Assembly (NCBI GenBank): GCA_023436805.1
Contig: JAEZHT010000045.1
Span: forward strand, 1-46,247
DNA from: Bacillota bacterium
Lineage (GTDB): Bacteria > Bacillota_I > Bacilli_A > Acholeplasmatales > UBA5453
DNA: 46,247 nt
Direction of reading: 5' to 3'
Shown here: piece after piece, positions 8,244 to 16,686 of the stretch
Position numbering within the stretch: position 1 is the first letter of the stretch
How the letters are laid out: each line of letters opens with the position of its first letter
Made by a program: the position numbers and the translations under genes
Notes under the pieces: model-generated
Told to the model about the DNA's origin: nothing
The model's input: only the letters and a program-made list of their open reading frames with translations
Databases searched by the model: none

Positions 8244-9959
8244 TTGGCAACCATCATTAAATTAGACGAACGACTATCCAATATGATCGCTGCCGGAGAA
8301 GTCGTCACCCGTCCAGCATCTGCGCTTAAAGAATTGATCGAAAATGCGATTGATGCAAAATCCACCAAAATTGAAATACACTTAAAAAACCATGGCCTTG
8401 AAGAGATCAAAGTCTTAGACAATGGGGTTGGGATGGACAAAACCGACCTCCATTTGGCGTTTTTAAGGCATGCGACATCCAAAATTAAAAATGAATTTGA
8501 CCTTGCTCACATCGTGAGTCTGGGTTTTAGAGGTGAAGCAGTGCCAGCCATCGCTTCTGTTTCAAAGATGATTATTTCGTCAAAAACAGTGGATTCTGAT
8601 CCTTACTATGTATCCTATGAAGGTGGCACCTTTGTTCAAGAAGGGTACGTATCCTTAAATCAAGGGACAGAAGTCAAAGTCAAAGACCTCTTTTATAATG
8701 TGCCTGCCCGTTTGAAATACATCAAATCACCTCAAACAGAATTGGCCTATATGCTTGAAGTCATCGATGAAATGATTTTATCCAATCCCAAGATTGCTTT
8801 CATTGTCACCCATGACAACAAAGTCGTAAGAACAACCAGTGGCAAAAATGATTACACTGAAATCTTCCATAATTTATATGGTGTTGATGTTGCGAAAGCC
8901 TTGAAACACCATGCCTATGAAAAAAACGATATACGAATTCGAGCGTATGTGGTTTCACCTCAAATCACCCGTGCAAGAAAAAATGATGTGGTGATTTCAG
9001 TCAATGGCAGAACCATTCAAAACTATACATTGGTGAACAGCGTCATCGAAGGGTATCATACCCATTTGATGACAGGTAGGTATCCAATTGCTTTTATCGA
9101 CATCAAAATGGATGTCGCTTTACTCGATGTCAATGTTCACCCACAAAAGAAGGAAATCAAATTTTCCAATGAATATGTGGTAGCAAACCTCATACGAACC
9201 TGTGTCTCAGAAGCATTTTCAGTCAAACCCGAAACCATTCCGGATGCATTGAAAGAAACCCCAAAAACCGTCAAATACACTGGTTTTGAGCTATGGGAAA
9301 GCGGTTTGGATTTGAAAATAGAACCCAAATCAGAACTTAAAGTTGAAGAAACACAAAACATAGAAAAACCAGATTTAAAGAAACTACCTGCGATGAGCTA
9401 CGTGGGCGCGTACGCGGGCACATACTTATTATTTCAAAACCCTACCGGGCTTTATTTGGTAGACCAACATGCAGCGGCTGAACGGATCCGCTATGAAAAG
9501 ATTTATGAAAGACTCGGGGCAGTCAAATCCGAAAGAAAACAACTTTTAACCCCAATCGCTTACACTTTTAGACCGACAGAAATCGACATCATCGAACAAA
9601 ATCAAGCGTTAATTGGCTCTTATGGACTGGTTTTTGAATCTTTCCAAGGCAGTCATGTGCTTCGAGAATTACCGATTTGGTTGGATGAAAAAGACATCGA
9701 TTTCATGGTATATGGGTTGATTGAACAACTCAAACAGTACCAATCGATTGACCTTAAAAAACTTCGTGACCAATTGGCTAAAGATGTTGCTTGTAAAGGT
9801 GCAATCAAAGCCAATAAACCATTGAGTATGTTAGAAATTGACCATTTGATGCAATCTTTATCTGAATGTGAAAACCCTTATTACTGTCCACATGGTAGAC
9901 CCATCATCATTTCATTTACCCAATATGAAATTGAGAAATTATTTAAGAGGGTTGTATGA
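8244..9959 (+). CDS. mutL: DNA mismatch repair protein MutL (endonuclease type)
   Basis: GHKL ATPase that links MutS to strand removal. N-terminal motifs are ELIENAIDAKS, DNGVGMD and GFRGEAVPAIASVS. The C-terminal domain has the metal-dependent nicking motif DQHAAAERIRYE (about 407-418), an ACKGAIKANK element and CPHGRP (about 549-554), so it belongs to the MutH-independent endonuclease class. The linker is short; total length is 571 residues. The start is TTG: AAAGGGGG lies 7 bases upstream and MATIIKLDERLSNMIAAGEVV is the normal MutL N-terminus. The stop overlaps miaA in an ATGA junction. Confidence 0.97.
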   Translation: MATIIKLDERLSNMIAAGEVVTRPASALKELIENAIDAKSTKIEIHLKNHGLEEIKVLDNGVGMDKTDLHLAFLRHATSKIKNEFDLAHIVSLGFRGEAVPAIASVSKMIISSKTVDSDPYYVSYEGGTFVQEGYVSLNQGTEVKVKDLFYNVPARLKYIKSPQTELAYMLEVIDEMILSNPKIAFIVTHDNKVVRTTSGKNDYTEIFHNLYGVDVAKALKHHAYEKNDIRIRAYVVSPQITRARKNDVVISVNGRTIQNYTLVNSVIEGYHTHLMTGRYPIAFIDIKMDVALLDVNVHPQKKEIKFSNEYVVANLIRTCVSEAFSVKPETIPDALKETPKTVKYTGFELWESGLDLKIEPKSELKVEETQNIEKPDLKKLPAMSYVGAYAGTYLLFQNPTGLYLVDQHAAAERIRYEKIYERLGAVKSERKQLLTPIAYTFRPTEIDIIEQNQALIGSYGLVFESFQGSHVLRELPIWLDEKDIDFMVYGLIEQLKQYQSIDLKKLRDQLAKDVACKGAIKANKPLSMLEIDHLMQSLSECENPYYCPHGRPIIISFTQYEIEKLFKRVV

Positions 9960-10831
9960 AAAAAGTCGTCGTGATTTGTGGGCCTACAGCGGTAGGTAAA
10001 ACCAAACTTTCAATCGATTTGGCTAAACACTTTAAAGCGGAAATCATTTCTGGTGATTCGGTACAAGTATATAAACGTTTGAATATTGGTTCAGCAAAAA
10101 TCACAAAAGCTGAACAAGCCGGTGTACCACATCACATGATCGATGTGTTATCACCAACGGAGCCATTTGATGTTGCAACCTTTCAACGGATGGTACGAAA
10201 ACATATTAATGAAATAGAAACACCATTTGTTGTTGGTGGTACAGGCTTATACATCAAAGCAGCGCTATTTGATTATGAATTCAATAATCCAAAGCGCGAT
10301 TTAGACGAAGAAAAACAATATGATCATTTAGATAACGAAGCTTTACATCAACAGTTAATGACAATTGACCCAGACACCGCAAATCAATTACACCCTAACA
10401 ACCGCAGACGTGTCTTAAGGGCACTGTCTTTAGCCAAAGAAACCAAACGTAGCACACTTCAAAAGAAAGATGTGCCTGTATATGACGCTTTGATTTTATA
10501 CGCATCGATGGACCGCAGTTTGTTATATGAGCGAATCAATCGTCGGGTGGATTTGATGATGCAAGATGGGTTTTTAGAAGAAGTGAAAGCTCTCAAATCA
10601 GATGGCATCGAACTCGATATTTTGGGGTACCGTGAGCTATCTGAATATTTAGATGGGTTATACCCACTCGAAGTAGCACTCGAAGAAATTAAAAAGAAAA
10701 CCAGACATTTGGCCAAACGCCAACAAACGTGGTTCAGCAACCAAATGCATGCTGAACTCATCGATATGCAAGACTATGCGCAAGCACTGGCCTTAGCTAT
10801 CGATAAAATCACTGCATTCTATCAGAGGTAA
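9956..10831 (+). CDS. miaA: tRNA dimethylallyltransferase
   Basis: Transfers the dimethylallyl group to A37 of tRNAs reading UNN codons and provides the substrate for MiaB. P-loop GPTAVGKTKLS is at the N-terminus, followed by GDSVQVYKRLNIGSAKIT (the usual IGTAK is IGSAK here), VGGTGLYIKA and the C-terminal tRNA-binding segment ending RHLAKRQQTWF. At 291 residues it has normal size. It starts within the mutL stop (ATGA) and is one base from aroK. The mutL-miaA order is conserved across many Firmicutes. Confidence 0.97.
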   Translation: MKKVVVICGPTAVGKTKLSIDLAKHFKAEIISGDSVQVYKRLNIGSAKITKAEQAGVPHHMIDVLSPTEPFDVATFQRMVRKHINEIETPFVVGGTGLYIKAALFDYEFNNPKRDLDEEKQYDHLDNEALHQQLMTIDPDTANQLHPNNRRRVLRALSLAKETKRSTLQKKDVPVYDALILYASMDRSLLYERINRRVDLMMQDGFLEEVKALKSDGIELDILGYRELSEYLDGLYPLEVALEEIKKKTRHLAKRQQTWFSNQMHAELIDMQDYAQALALAIDKITAFYQR

Positions 10832-10832
10832 C

Positions 10833-11324
10833 ATGAATATATATTTGATTGGTATGCCAGGGGCAGGTAAGACCACCATTGGTAAAGCTTTAGCAAAACA
10901 ACTCAACTATCGTTTCATCGATTTAGACCATGAAATCGAACGTAATTCGCTCATGTTCATCGATGAGATTTTTGAAAAATACGGTGAAGAAACGTTCAGA
11001 AATCAAGAAAAACAAGCTTTAAAAGATATTCAAGGTGACCATTTGGTCATTTCAACGGGTGGTGGGGTCGTTAAAGACCGCACCAATAAACAGCTGATGC
11101 AAGGCATCAAGGTATACATCGATACAGACATCACCTTGATTGAAGACCGCATCGAAAAGGATTACCCTAGACCTTTGTTGAAAAACAAATCACTCGATAC
11201 GTTGTATCAAGAACGCATGTTAAACTATGTGTTCTTCGCAGACTTAATTGTATCTAATGATGGACATATCGAACAAACCACGACCAAATTGATTCAACTG
11301 TTGAAGGAGAAATTCAATTTATGA
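10833..11324 (+). CDS. aroK: Shikimate kinase
   Basis: Phosphorylates shikimate at the 3-hydroxyl with ATP, in the route to chorismate. P-loop GMPGAGKTT, DLDHEIE (Mg and shikimate site), GEETFRNQE (usual GExxFR) and STGGGVV are all present; PRPLL marks the lid region. At 163 residues the length is normal. The ATG is preceded by AGAGGT at the end of miaA, and the 3' end overlaps aroQ by four bases. Only two of the seven shikimate-pathway genes are here; whether the pathway is complete cannot be seen from this window. Confidence 0.93.
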   Translation: MNIYLIGMPGAGKTTIGKALAKQLNYRFIDLDHEIERNSLMFIDEIFEKYGEETFRNQEKQALKDIQGDHLVISTGGGVVKDRTNKQLMQGIKVYIDTDITLIEDRIEKDYPRPLLKNKSLDTLYQERMLNYVFFADLIVSNDGHIEQTTTKLIQLLKEKFNL

Positions 11325-11746
11325 AATGCTTAGTCATTCACGGACCTAATTTAAACATGTTGGGAAAACGTAACCCGGAATTATACGGGTCTTTGACCAT
11401 GCTCGATATCAATCAACTTTTGGCAGATACGTATCCAGACATTGATTTTACATTTTTTCAATCAAACCATGAAGGTGTGCTCATCGATCTATTACAAGGT
11501 GCAGATGAATACGATGCTTTGGTCATCAACCCAGGGGGATTAACCCACCATTCCGTATCGTTAAGAGATGCTTTTGAATTGGTGTCATGTAAAAAAGCAG
11601 TGGTCCATTTGAGTGATATTGAAACCAGAGAGTATTTTCGCAGGTTTGATATACTTAAACCATTGGCCGATGTCTATGTAAAAGGCTTAAAAGAACAAAG
11701 TTATGTGCTTGCTGTAAAAGAATTGGTCGAAAAACATTTACATTAA
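11321..11746 (+). CDS. aroQ: Type II 3-dehydroquinate dehydratase
   Basis: Dehydrates 3-dehydroquinate to 3-dehydroshikimate. The 141-residue protein shows the type II pattern: HGPNLNMLGKRNPELYGS with the catalytic Tyr, FFQSNHEG, INPGGLTHHSVSLRDA, VVHLSD with the catalytic His, and TREYFRR. GAAGGAGA lies before the ATG. It overlaps aroK (ATGA) and precedes efp, as aroQ does in Bacillus. The INPGGLTHHS loop and the LVSCKK segment are slightly divergent from the common INPGAYTHTS, but catalytic residues are kept. Confidence 0.94.
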   Translation: MKCLVIHGPNLNMLGKRNPELYGSLTMLDINQLLADTYPDIDFTFFQSNHEGVLIDLLQGADEYDALVINPGGLTHHSVSLRDAFELVSCKKAVVHLSDIETREYFRRFDILKPLADVYVKGLKEQSYVLAVKELVEKHLH

Positions 11747-11764
11747 CACGATGTATGATATAAT
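11737..11764 (+). promoter_or_regulatory. Promoter of efp
   Basis: TTTACA (11737-11742), 16-base spacer, TATAAT (11759-11764). It begins inside the 3' end of aroQ. No terminator separates aroQ and efp. Confidence 0.75.
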
Positions 11765-11793
11765 ATAAAAGGATTTTTTAAGGAGGTAAAGAC

Positions 11794-12357
11794 ATGTATA
11801 CAACCAGTGATTTTAAAACCGGTCTTACCATTGGCTATAAAGGCAACATCTACTCAATCATGGAGTTCATGCACGTAAAATCTGCAAACTCAATGGCATT
11901 CGTTCGTACGAAAGTCAGAAATTTAAGAACAGGTGCTATCACAGAAATGGCGTTCAATGCTCAAGAAAAGTTTGAAAGAGCACAAATTGATAAGATTGCG
12001 ATGCAATACCTATATGGTTCAGATGGTATGCACGTGTTCATGAATTTAGAAAACTACGAACAAGTCGAAATTCCACATGAACAAATCAAGAATGAAGCAC
12101 GTTTCATTGTGGATGGTATGACTGTAGAAGTTTTATCTTACAATGAAGTTGAGATCTTAGGGATCAATCTCCCAGATAAAGTTGCACTCACTGTCAAAGA
12201 AACCGTACCTGGCGTTAAAGGCGATACAAAAACCACTGCGATGAAAGATGCTGTACTTGAAACGGGTTTACAAACCAAAGTACCAATGTTCATTGAAGAA
12301 GGCGAACGTATTGTAGTTAGCACCATCGACGGGTCTTATGTTTCTCGCGAAAAGTAA
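11794..12357 (+). CDS. efp: Elongation factor P with atypical tip loop
   Basis: Relieves ribosome stalling at polyproline stretches. The 187-residue protein has all three beta-barrel domains; AAGGAGG precedes the ATG. The domain I tip loop is odd. Where most EF-P proteins read HVKPGKGAAFVR, this one reads HVKSANSMAFVR, so the residue aligned with the modified Lys (K32 in Bacillus, K34 in E. coli) is Asn32, and both flanking Gly and the Pro are also replaced. The codons are tct gca aac tca at about 11881-11892. The rest of the protein is well conserved, so it is not a decaying gene. It would need no Lys modification, or use a different mechanism. Confidence 0.97.
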   Translation: MYTTSDFKTGLTIGYKGNIYSIMEFMHVKSANSMAFVRTKVRNLRTGAITEMAFNAQEKFERAQIDKIAMQYLYGSDGMHVFMNLENYEQVEIPHEQIKNEARFIVDGMTVEVLSYNEVEILGINLPDKVALTVKETVPGVKGDTKTTAMKDAVLETGLQTKVPMFIEEGERIVVSTIDGSYVSREK

Positions 12358-12363
12358 GCAATG

Positions 12364-12389
12364 AAAAGGGGTTTTGAACACCCTTTTTT
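12364..12389 (+). terminator. Intrinsic terminator after efp
   Basis: AAAAGGG (12364-12370) pairs with CCCTTTT (12381-12387), followed by further T. Confidence 0.85.
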
Positions 12390-12460
12390 CTTTGGTTATT
12401 CAGGTTCTATATAAAAAGTGATTTATATTGTGTTTTGAAATACCACGTTGAGTACGATAA

Positions 12461-12469
12461 TGGTATAAT
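12461..12469 (+). promoter_or_regulatory. Extended -10 promoter of rluB
   Basis: TGGTATAAT at 12461-12469 is a perfect extended -10. No good -35 is seen at the right distance. Confidence 0.65.
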
Positions 12470-12494
12470 TTAGATTGAAGTGAGGGTAAATAAT

Positions 12495-13223
12495 ATGATG
12501 AGATTACAAAAAAGATTGGCTGAAGCAGGTGTCGCATCCAGACGTGGGGCGGTAGAAATCATTGAAGCTGGCAGAGTCAAAGTCAATGGCGTGGTGGTTA
12601 AACAACCCGGTTTTTCTGTTAAAAAAGAAGACCAAGTCACTGTCGATGATAAATTGATTGAAAAAGAAGAACACGTGTATTACTTGCTCAATAAGCCAAC
12701 CGGTTATGTGACTACTGTCAAAGACGATTTAAAACGTCGTACTGTCATGAGCTTGTTTGATGAAGTCGCTAAATCTCAACGTATATTTCCTGTGGGTCGT
12801 CTAGATTACGATACTGCGGGGTTATTGTTGTTTACCAACGATGGTGATTTAGCCTACTATTTGACCCGTCCTGAATTTGAAGTACCCAAAACGTATTTAG
12901 CCAGGGTTGAGGGGATGCTCACAAAAGTAGCCATCAAGACACTCAAAGCGGGGATTAAAATTGACAACTATCTCACCAAACCGGCGAGAGTTAAAGCAGT
13001 AGAATACGATACAAAAAACAATTCGACGTTGGTTGAAATCATCATTGCTGAAGGTAAAAATCAGCAGGTTAGAAAGATGATGGAAGCAGTTGGATTCCCT
13101 GTAAAGAATTTAACCAGAGTTGGTTATGCCTTTTTGACTTTGGATGGTGTTGAGCGCGGGAGTTACCGTCCACTCAAAATCCATGAGGTCAAAAAGTTGT
13201 ACGGAGACATCAAAAAAATCTAA
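12495..13223 (+). CDS. rluB: 23S rRNA pseudouridine synthase, RluB/RsuA family
   Basis: Isomerises uridine in rRNA; RluB modifies U2605 (E. coli numbering) in 23S rRNA. An N-terminal S4 RNA-binding domain (LQKRLAEAGVASRRGAVEIIEAGRVKVNG) is followed by the synthase domain with GRLDYDTAGLLLFTNDGDLAY, which holds the catalytic Asp, and GKNQQVRKMMEAVG. ATG 12495 or 12498 is preferred over GTG 12480, because TGAGGGTAA at 12481-12489 fits as the ribosome site. About 242 residues. RluB versus RsuA cannot be fully separated by eye; the KTYLARVEG form and lone position favour RluB. Confidence 0.9.
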   Translation: MMRLQKRLAEAGVASRRGAVEIIEAGRVKVNGVVVKQPGFSVKKEDQVTVDDKLIEKEEHVYYLLNKPTGYVTTVKDDLKRRTVMSLFDEVAKSQRIFPVGRLDYDTAGLLLFTNDGDLAYYLTRPEFEVPKTYLARVEGMLTKVAIKTLKAGIKIDNYLTKPARVKAVEYDTKNNSTLVEIIIAEGKNQQVRKMMEAVGFPVKNLTRVGYAFLTLDGVERGSYRPLKIHEVKKLYGDIKKI

Positions 13224-13249
13224 TAAATATGGAAATTATACCGTTATAG

Positions 13250-13258
13250 TGATATAAT
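13250..13258 (+). promoter_or_regulatory. Extended -10 promoter of the cmk operon
   Basis: TGATATAAT at 13250-13258, with a weak TGGAAA 17 bases upstream of the -10. It drives cmk, the S1 gene and possibly der and gpsA. Confidence 0.65.
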
Positions 13259-13279
13259 TAAGGGGTGTGGAGGTTAATC

Positions 13280-13966
13280 ATGCCGGGATTTAAAGTTGCG
13301 ATCGATGGGCCTGCTGGTAGCGGGAAATCGACCATCAGCAAGCGCATTGCTGAACAATTGAATTTAACACATATCGACACCGGTGCGATGTACCGAGCGA
13401 TTACCTACATAGCACTTCAAAAACACATCAACTTAGACGATGAGTCAAGCTATGTATTCATGCAAGATTTAAAGGTAAGGTATGAAAAAAACCGTATCTA
13501 TGTGAATGATATCGACGTGACGGATCAAATCCGTTCCGATGCGGTCACGAGAAACGTATCTAAAGTGTCTTCATTCCCTTACGTAAGAAAGATATTGGTT
13601 CAAATCCAAAAAGAAGCCGCCAAAGACATCAATGTCATTATGGATGGCAGAGATATTGGTTCGGTGGTTTTACCGGATGCAGATTTGAAGATTTTCTTAA
13701 CAGCCAATGTCAAAGAACGTGCTAAACGCCGTCAAAAAGAGAAGGAAGTACTGGGCATCAAACAGGAATTGGATGCACTAGAAAATGAAATTCTAGAACG
13801 CGACCATAAGGATTCTACACGAAAAGAATCCCCACTCGTTTGTCCACCCGACGCCATAGTGATTGATACGACGCATTATTCGATAGAGGATACTACGAAA
13901 CGTATCACAGAAGAAATATTGAAAAAGGAGAAATACCATGGAAGAACTACAAATGAAGGACGTTAA
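13280..13966 (+). CDS. cmk: Cytidylate kinase
   Basis: Phosphorylates CMP and dCMP. P-loop GPAGSGKST, then DTGAMYRAITY, the CMP-binding insert, MDGRDIGSVVLPDADLKIFLTA and the Arg-rich lid RAKRRQKE. The ATG at 13280 is chosen because GGAGG stands 6 bases upstream; a GTG at 13265 would include that site in the coding sequence. 228 residues. The 3' end overlaps the next gene by 29 bases, so the two are translationally linked. The order cmk-S1 protein-der-gpsA is conserved in Firmicutes. Confidence 0.96.
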   Translation: MPGFKVAIDGPAGSGKSTISKRIAEQLNLTHIDTGAMYRAITYIALQKHINLDDESSYVFMQDLKVRYEKNRIYVNDIDVTDQIRSDAVTRNVSKVSSFPYVRKILVQIQKEAAKDINVIMDGRDIGSVVLPDADLKIFLTANVKERAKRRQKEKEVLGIKQELDALENEILERDHKDSTRKESPLVCPPDAIVIDTTHYSIEDTTKRITEEILKKEKYHGRTTNEGR

Positions 13967-15356
13967 TCTAGATTCAGTCAGAGTAAGAGACAAAGTCGAA
14001 GGTGAAGTGTTCAAAGTCGAAGAAAAATGCATTTATTTGACTTTAGAAAACCACGCTGAGGCGAGAATGTTTGTCGAATACTATGGAAAGAACATTACCT
14101 CGTTCGAAGGTGTTGTTAAGGTTGGGGATAAAATTAAGGCTGTCGTGAGTAAAATCAATGACGACCCTTCTTATATCCTGCTTAACAGACTGCCGTTAAT
14201 CAAAGAGGAAGCGTTTGAAGAAATTGAAGTGGCTTATAGAGAAAACCGCTCGATTGTCACAAAGATTACGAAAGTTGACGAAAAAGGTCTTCATTTAAAG
14301 TTCGCTGGTTTCGATATATTTTTACCATTCGGATTACTTGACCGCGAATTGGTTGAACAAAAAGATACCCTAAAGGGTCAATCTTTAGAAGTTCACCTCA
14401 TTGAAGTGAAAGGTGGCAATCGTCCACGTTTGATCGCATCTAGAAAGCAAATTTTTGAAGCGAAACGTCAAGCCGAACTCGATTTAAGACAACAACAACG
14501 CAAAGAAGAAATTGATACCATCAAGACTGGCGATGTGTTGAAAGGTGTTGTTGAACGTTTAGACCCACATGCAGCAACCATCCGTTTCCAACATGTGGCA
14601 GGTTTATTACGTATCAGCCAAATTTCACACAACCGTATTGAAAATATCGCTGAAGCTTTAACTGTTGGCCAAGAAATCGAAGTTAAAATCATTAAAAAAG
14701 AAGGCATGCGCCTAGACTTATCTCATAAAGCATTGTTACCAACCCCATTTGAAGCATTCGCTGAAACCCACAAAAAAGGTTCAACGATTTCAGGTGTCGT
14801 GGTTCAAAAACTTCCATTTGGTTTGATCTTAGAATTTGAAGAAGGCGTGAGAGGTTTATTGCATGCATCTGAATATTCTTGGAACCCAAATGACAATTTC
14901 GCAAACTTTGTGAAGATTGGTGACACCGTAGAAGTCGCTATTCTATCCATCGATGTGAAACAAAAGAAAATCAGCTTATCTAAAAAAGCGATGATCGACA
15001 ACCCTTGGAGAAATGTATCCTTCAAGAAGTTCGAAGATGTGAATGTCAAAGTATTGGAAATTGTATCTGATAAAGGCATGAACGTAGAAGCTAAAGGGGT
15101 CACTGGATTCGTGCCAGTCTCCGAATTATCCACCGAAAGAGTCAATAAGATTGAAGATTTATATGCTGTAGGCGATGAAGTTATGGCGAGAGTCATTGAA
15201 GTCAACCCGAAAGAATGGCATTTGAAGCTATCGATCAGACAAGTCAAAGAAGACACCATCCGTAGTGAGTATGAACCATACTTAAACCAAGAAGAAACTG
15301 CGACTACATTGGGTGACTTATTTGGTAATGTATTAAAGGACACAAAGAAAAAATAA
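13938..15356 (+). CDS. S1-domain RNA-binding protein (YpfD/RpsA-like)
   Basis: Homologue of ribosomal protein S1 as found next to cmk. Five S1/OB-fold units can be traced: about 15-84 (weak), 102-170, 196-265, 281-349 and 365-434. Units 3 and 4 are the most typical (GDVLKGVVERLDPHAATIRF; GSTISGVVVQKLPFGLILEF). Bacillus YpfD has four, E. coli S1 six. A charged KRQAELDLRQQQRKEE hinge separates units 2 and 3. AAAGGAGA precedes the ATG inside the cmk 3' end. Function as a translation-initiation S1 is uncertain in Gram-positive relatives; RNA binding is the safe statement. Confidence 0.92.
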   Translation: MEELQMKDVNLDSVRVRDKVEGEVFKVEEKCIYLTLENHAEARMFVEYYGKNITSFEGVVKVGDKIKAVVSKINDDPSYILLNRLPLIKEEAFEEIEVAYRENRSIVTKITKVDEKGLHLKFAGFDIFLPFGLLDRELVEQKDTLKGQSLEVHLIEVKGGNRPRLIASRKQIFEAKRQAELDLRQQQRKEEIDTIKTGDVLKGVVERLDPHAATIRFQHVAGLLRISQISHNRIENIAEALTVGQEIEVKIIKKEGMRLDLSHKALLPTPFEAFAETHKKGSTISGVVVQKLPFGLILEFEEGVRGLLHASEYSWNPNDNFANFVKIGDTVEVAILSIDVKQKKISLSKKAMIDNPWRNVSFKKFEDVNVKVLEIVSDKGMNVEAKGVTGFVPVSELSTERVNKIEDLYAVGDEVMARVIEVNPKEWHLKLSIRQVKEDTIRSEYEPYLNQEETATTLGDLFGNVLKDTKKK

Positions 15357-15372
15357 AACGAGGTGATGGTTA

Positions 15373-16686
15373 ATGCCATTTAAAGTAGCAATCGTGGGCC
15401 GTCCCAACGTGGGTAAGTCTAGCCTATTCAATCGTATGATTGGATCTAGACTATCGATAACCGATGACACACCCGGCGTGACGAGAGATCGCATATACGC
15501 TAAGACAGAGTGGTTAACCAAAAGTTTCGCGGTAATTGATACCGGGGGCATCGAAATTAGCGATGCCCCTTTTTTAGAACAAATTAAACAACAAGCCGAT
15601 GTCGCCATCCAAGAAGCGGACCTCATCATTTTTGTTGTCGATTCTAGAAGCGGGTTAACCGATGATGATTTATTTATTGCAAAAAGACTATATCCAACCG
15701 ACAAAAAAGTTATCGTCGTCGTGAATAAAGTCGATAATGTCGAATTAAAACAAAGCATTTATGAATTTTATGCGTTAGGGTTTGGCGACCCGATCGCTGT
15801 ATCTGCCAACCACGGGATTGGGATTGGTGAATTGATGGATCAAATCATCCAATCGATGCCAGATGATTTAAGAGATGAAGAACATGAAAATGCCATTAAA
15901 ATTGCTGTCATTGGTTATCCGAATGTCGGAAAATCCAGTTTGACCAATGCGATTTTAGGTCAAGAACGTGTCATTGTTTCTGAGATTGCTGGGACCACCC
16001 GTGATGCCATCGATACCCCGTTCATCAAAGATGACGTTGAGTATGTCATCATCGATACAGCCGGTATTCGTAAACGTGGACAAGTCTATGAAAACACTGA
16101 GAAATACAGTGTTTTAAGAGCACTCCAAGCGATTGAACGCTGTGATGTGGCTTTGATTGTCGTCGATGGTACAAGAGACATCATCGCACAAGACATGCAC
16201 GTCGCAGGGTATATTCAAGATTACGCCAAAGCATCTGTCGTCGTTGTCAATAAATGGGACATCGTCAAAAAAGACGAAAAGACCATGGGATTGATGAAAC
16301 AAGAGATGTATGATACCTTCAAGTTTTTAACATACACCGAAGTATGCTTCGTTTCAGCAAAAGAAAACAAACGTATCGATACGTTGTTTCCTGCCATCAA
16401 CAAAGCATTCGAATCTTATAGCCGTAGAATCCCTACCTCAGTGATGAACGATGTCTTGTTAGACAGTGTCGCGATGAATCCACCGGCACAGTTCAACCAA
16501 GGGAAGGCGAAATTCTCTTATATGACCCAAGTGTCGACCAAACCACCGACATTTGTCATCTTCGTCAATGACCCAAGTTATGTCCATTTCTCTTATTTAA
16601 GATATTTAGAGAACCAATTTAGAAAAGCCTTTGATTTTACTGGGTCTCCGATTAAACTGATATTAAGAAAGAAGGAACAAGAATGA
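15373..16686 (+). CDS. der: Ribosome-assembly GTPase Der (EngA)
   Basis: Double-GTPase needed for 50S subunit maturation. Two G domains in tandem: GRPNVGKSS at residue 8 with DTGG and NKVD, and GYPNVGKSS near 181 with DTAGIRKRG and NKWD, then the KH-like C-terminal domain. 437 residues is normal. GAGGTGATGG is upstream of the ATG. The stop overlaps gpsA as ATGA. No sign of anything unusual. Confidence 0.98.
   Translation: MPFKVAIVGRPNVGKSSLFNRMIGSRLSITDDTPGVTRDRIYAKTEWLTKSFAVIDTGGIEISDAPFLEQIKQQADVAIQEADLIIFVVDSRSGLTDDDLFIAKRLYPTDKKVIVVVNKVDNVELKQSIYEFYALGFGDPIAVSANHGIGIGELMDQIIQSMPDDLRDEEHENAIKIAVIGYPNVGKSSLTNAILGQERVIVSEIAGTTRDAIDTPFIKDDVEYVIIDTAGIRKRGQVYENTEKYSVLRALQAIERCDVALIVVDGTRDIIAQDMHVAGYIQDYAKASVVVVNKWDIVKKDEKTMGLMKQEMYDTFKFLTYTEVCFVSAKENKRIDTLFPAINKAFESYSRRIPTSVMNDVLLDSVAMNPPAQFNQGKAKFSYMTQVSTKPPTFVIFVNDPSYVHFSYLRYLENQFRKAFDFTGSPIKLILRKKEQE

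Noticed and set aside
14804..15379. 191-codon open frame on the minus strand
   Set aside because: It lies antisense to the well-supported S1-domain gene, has a Ser/Thr-rich composition typical of antisense frames, and no ribosome site.
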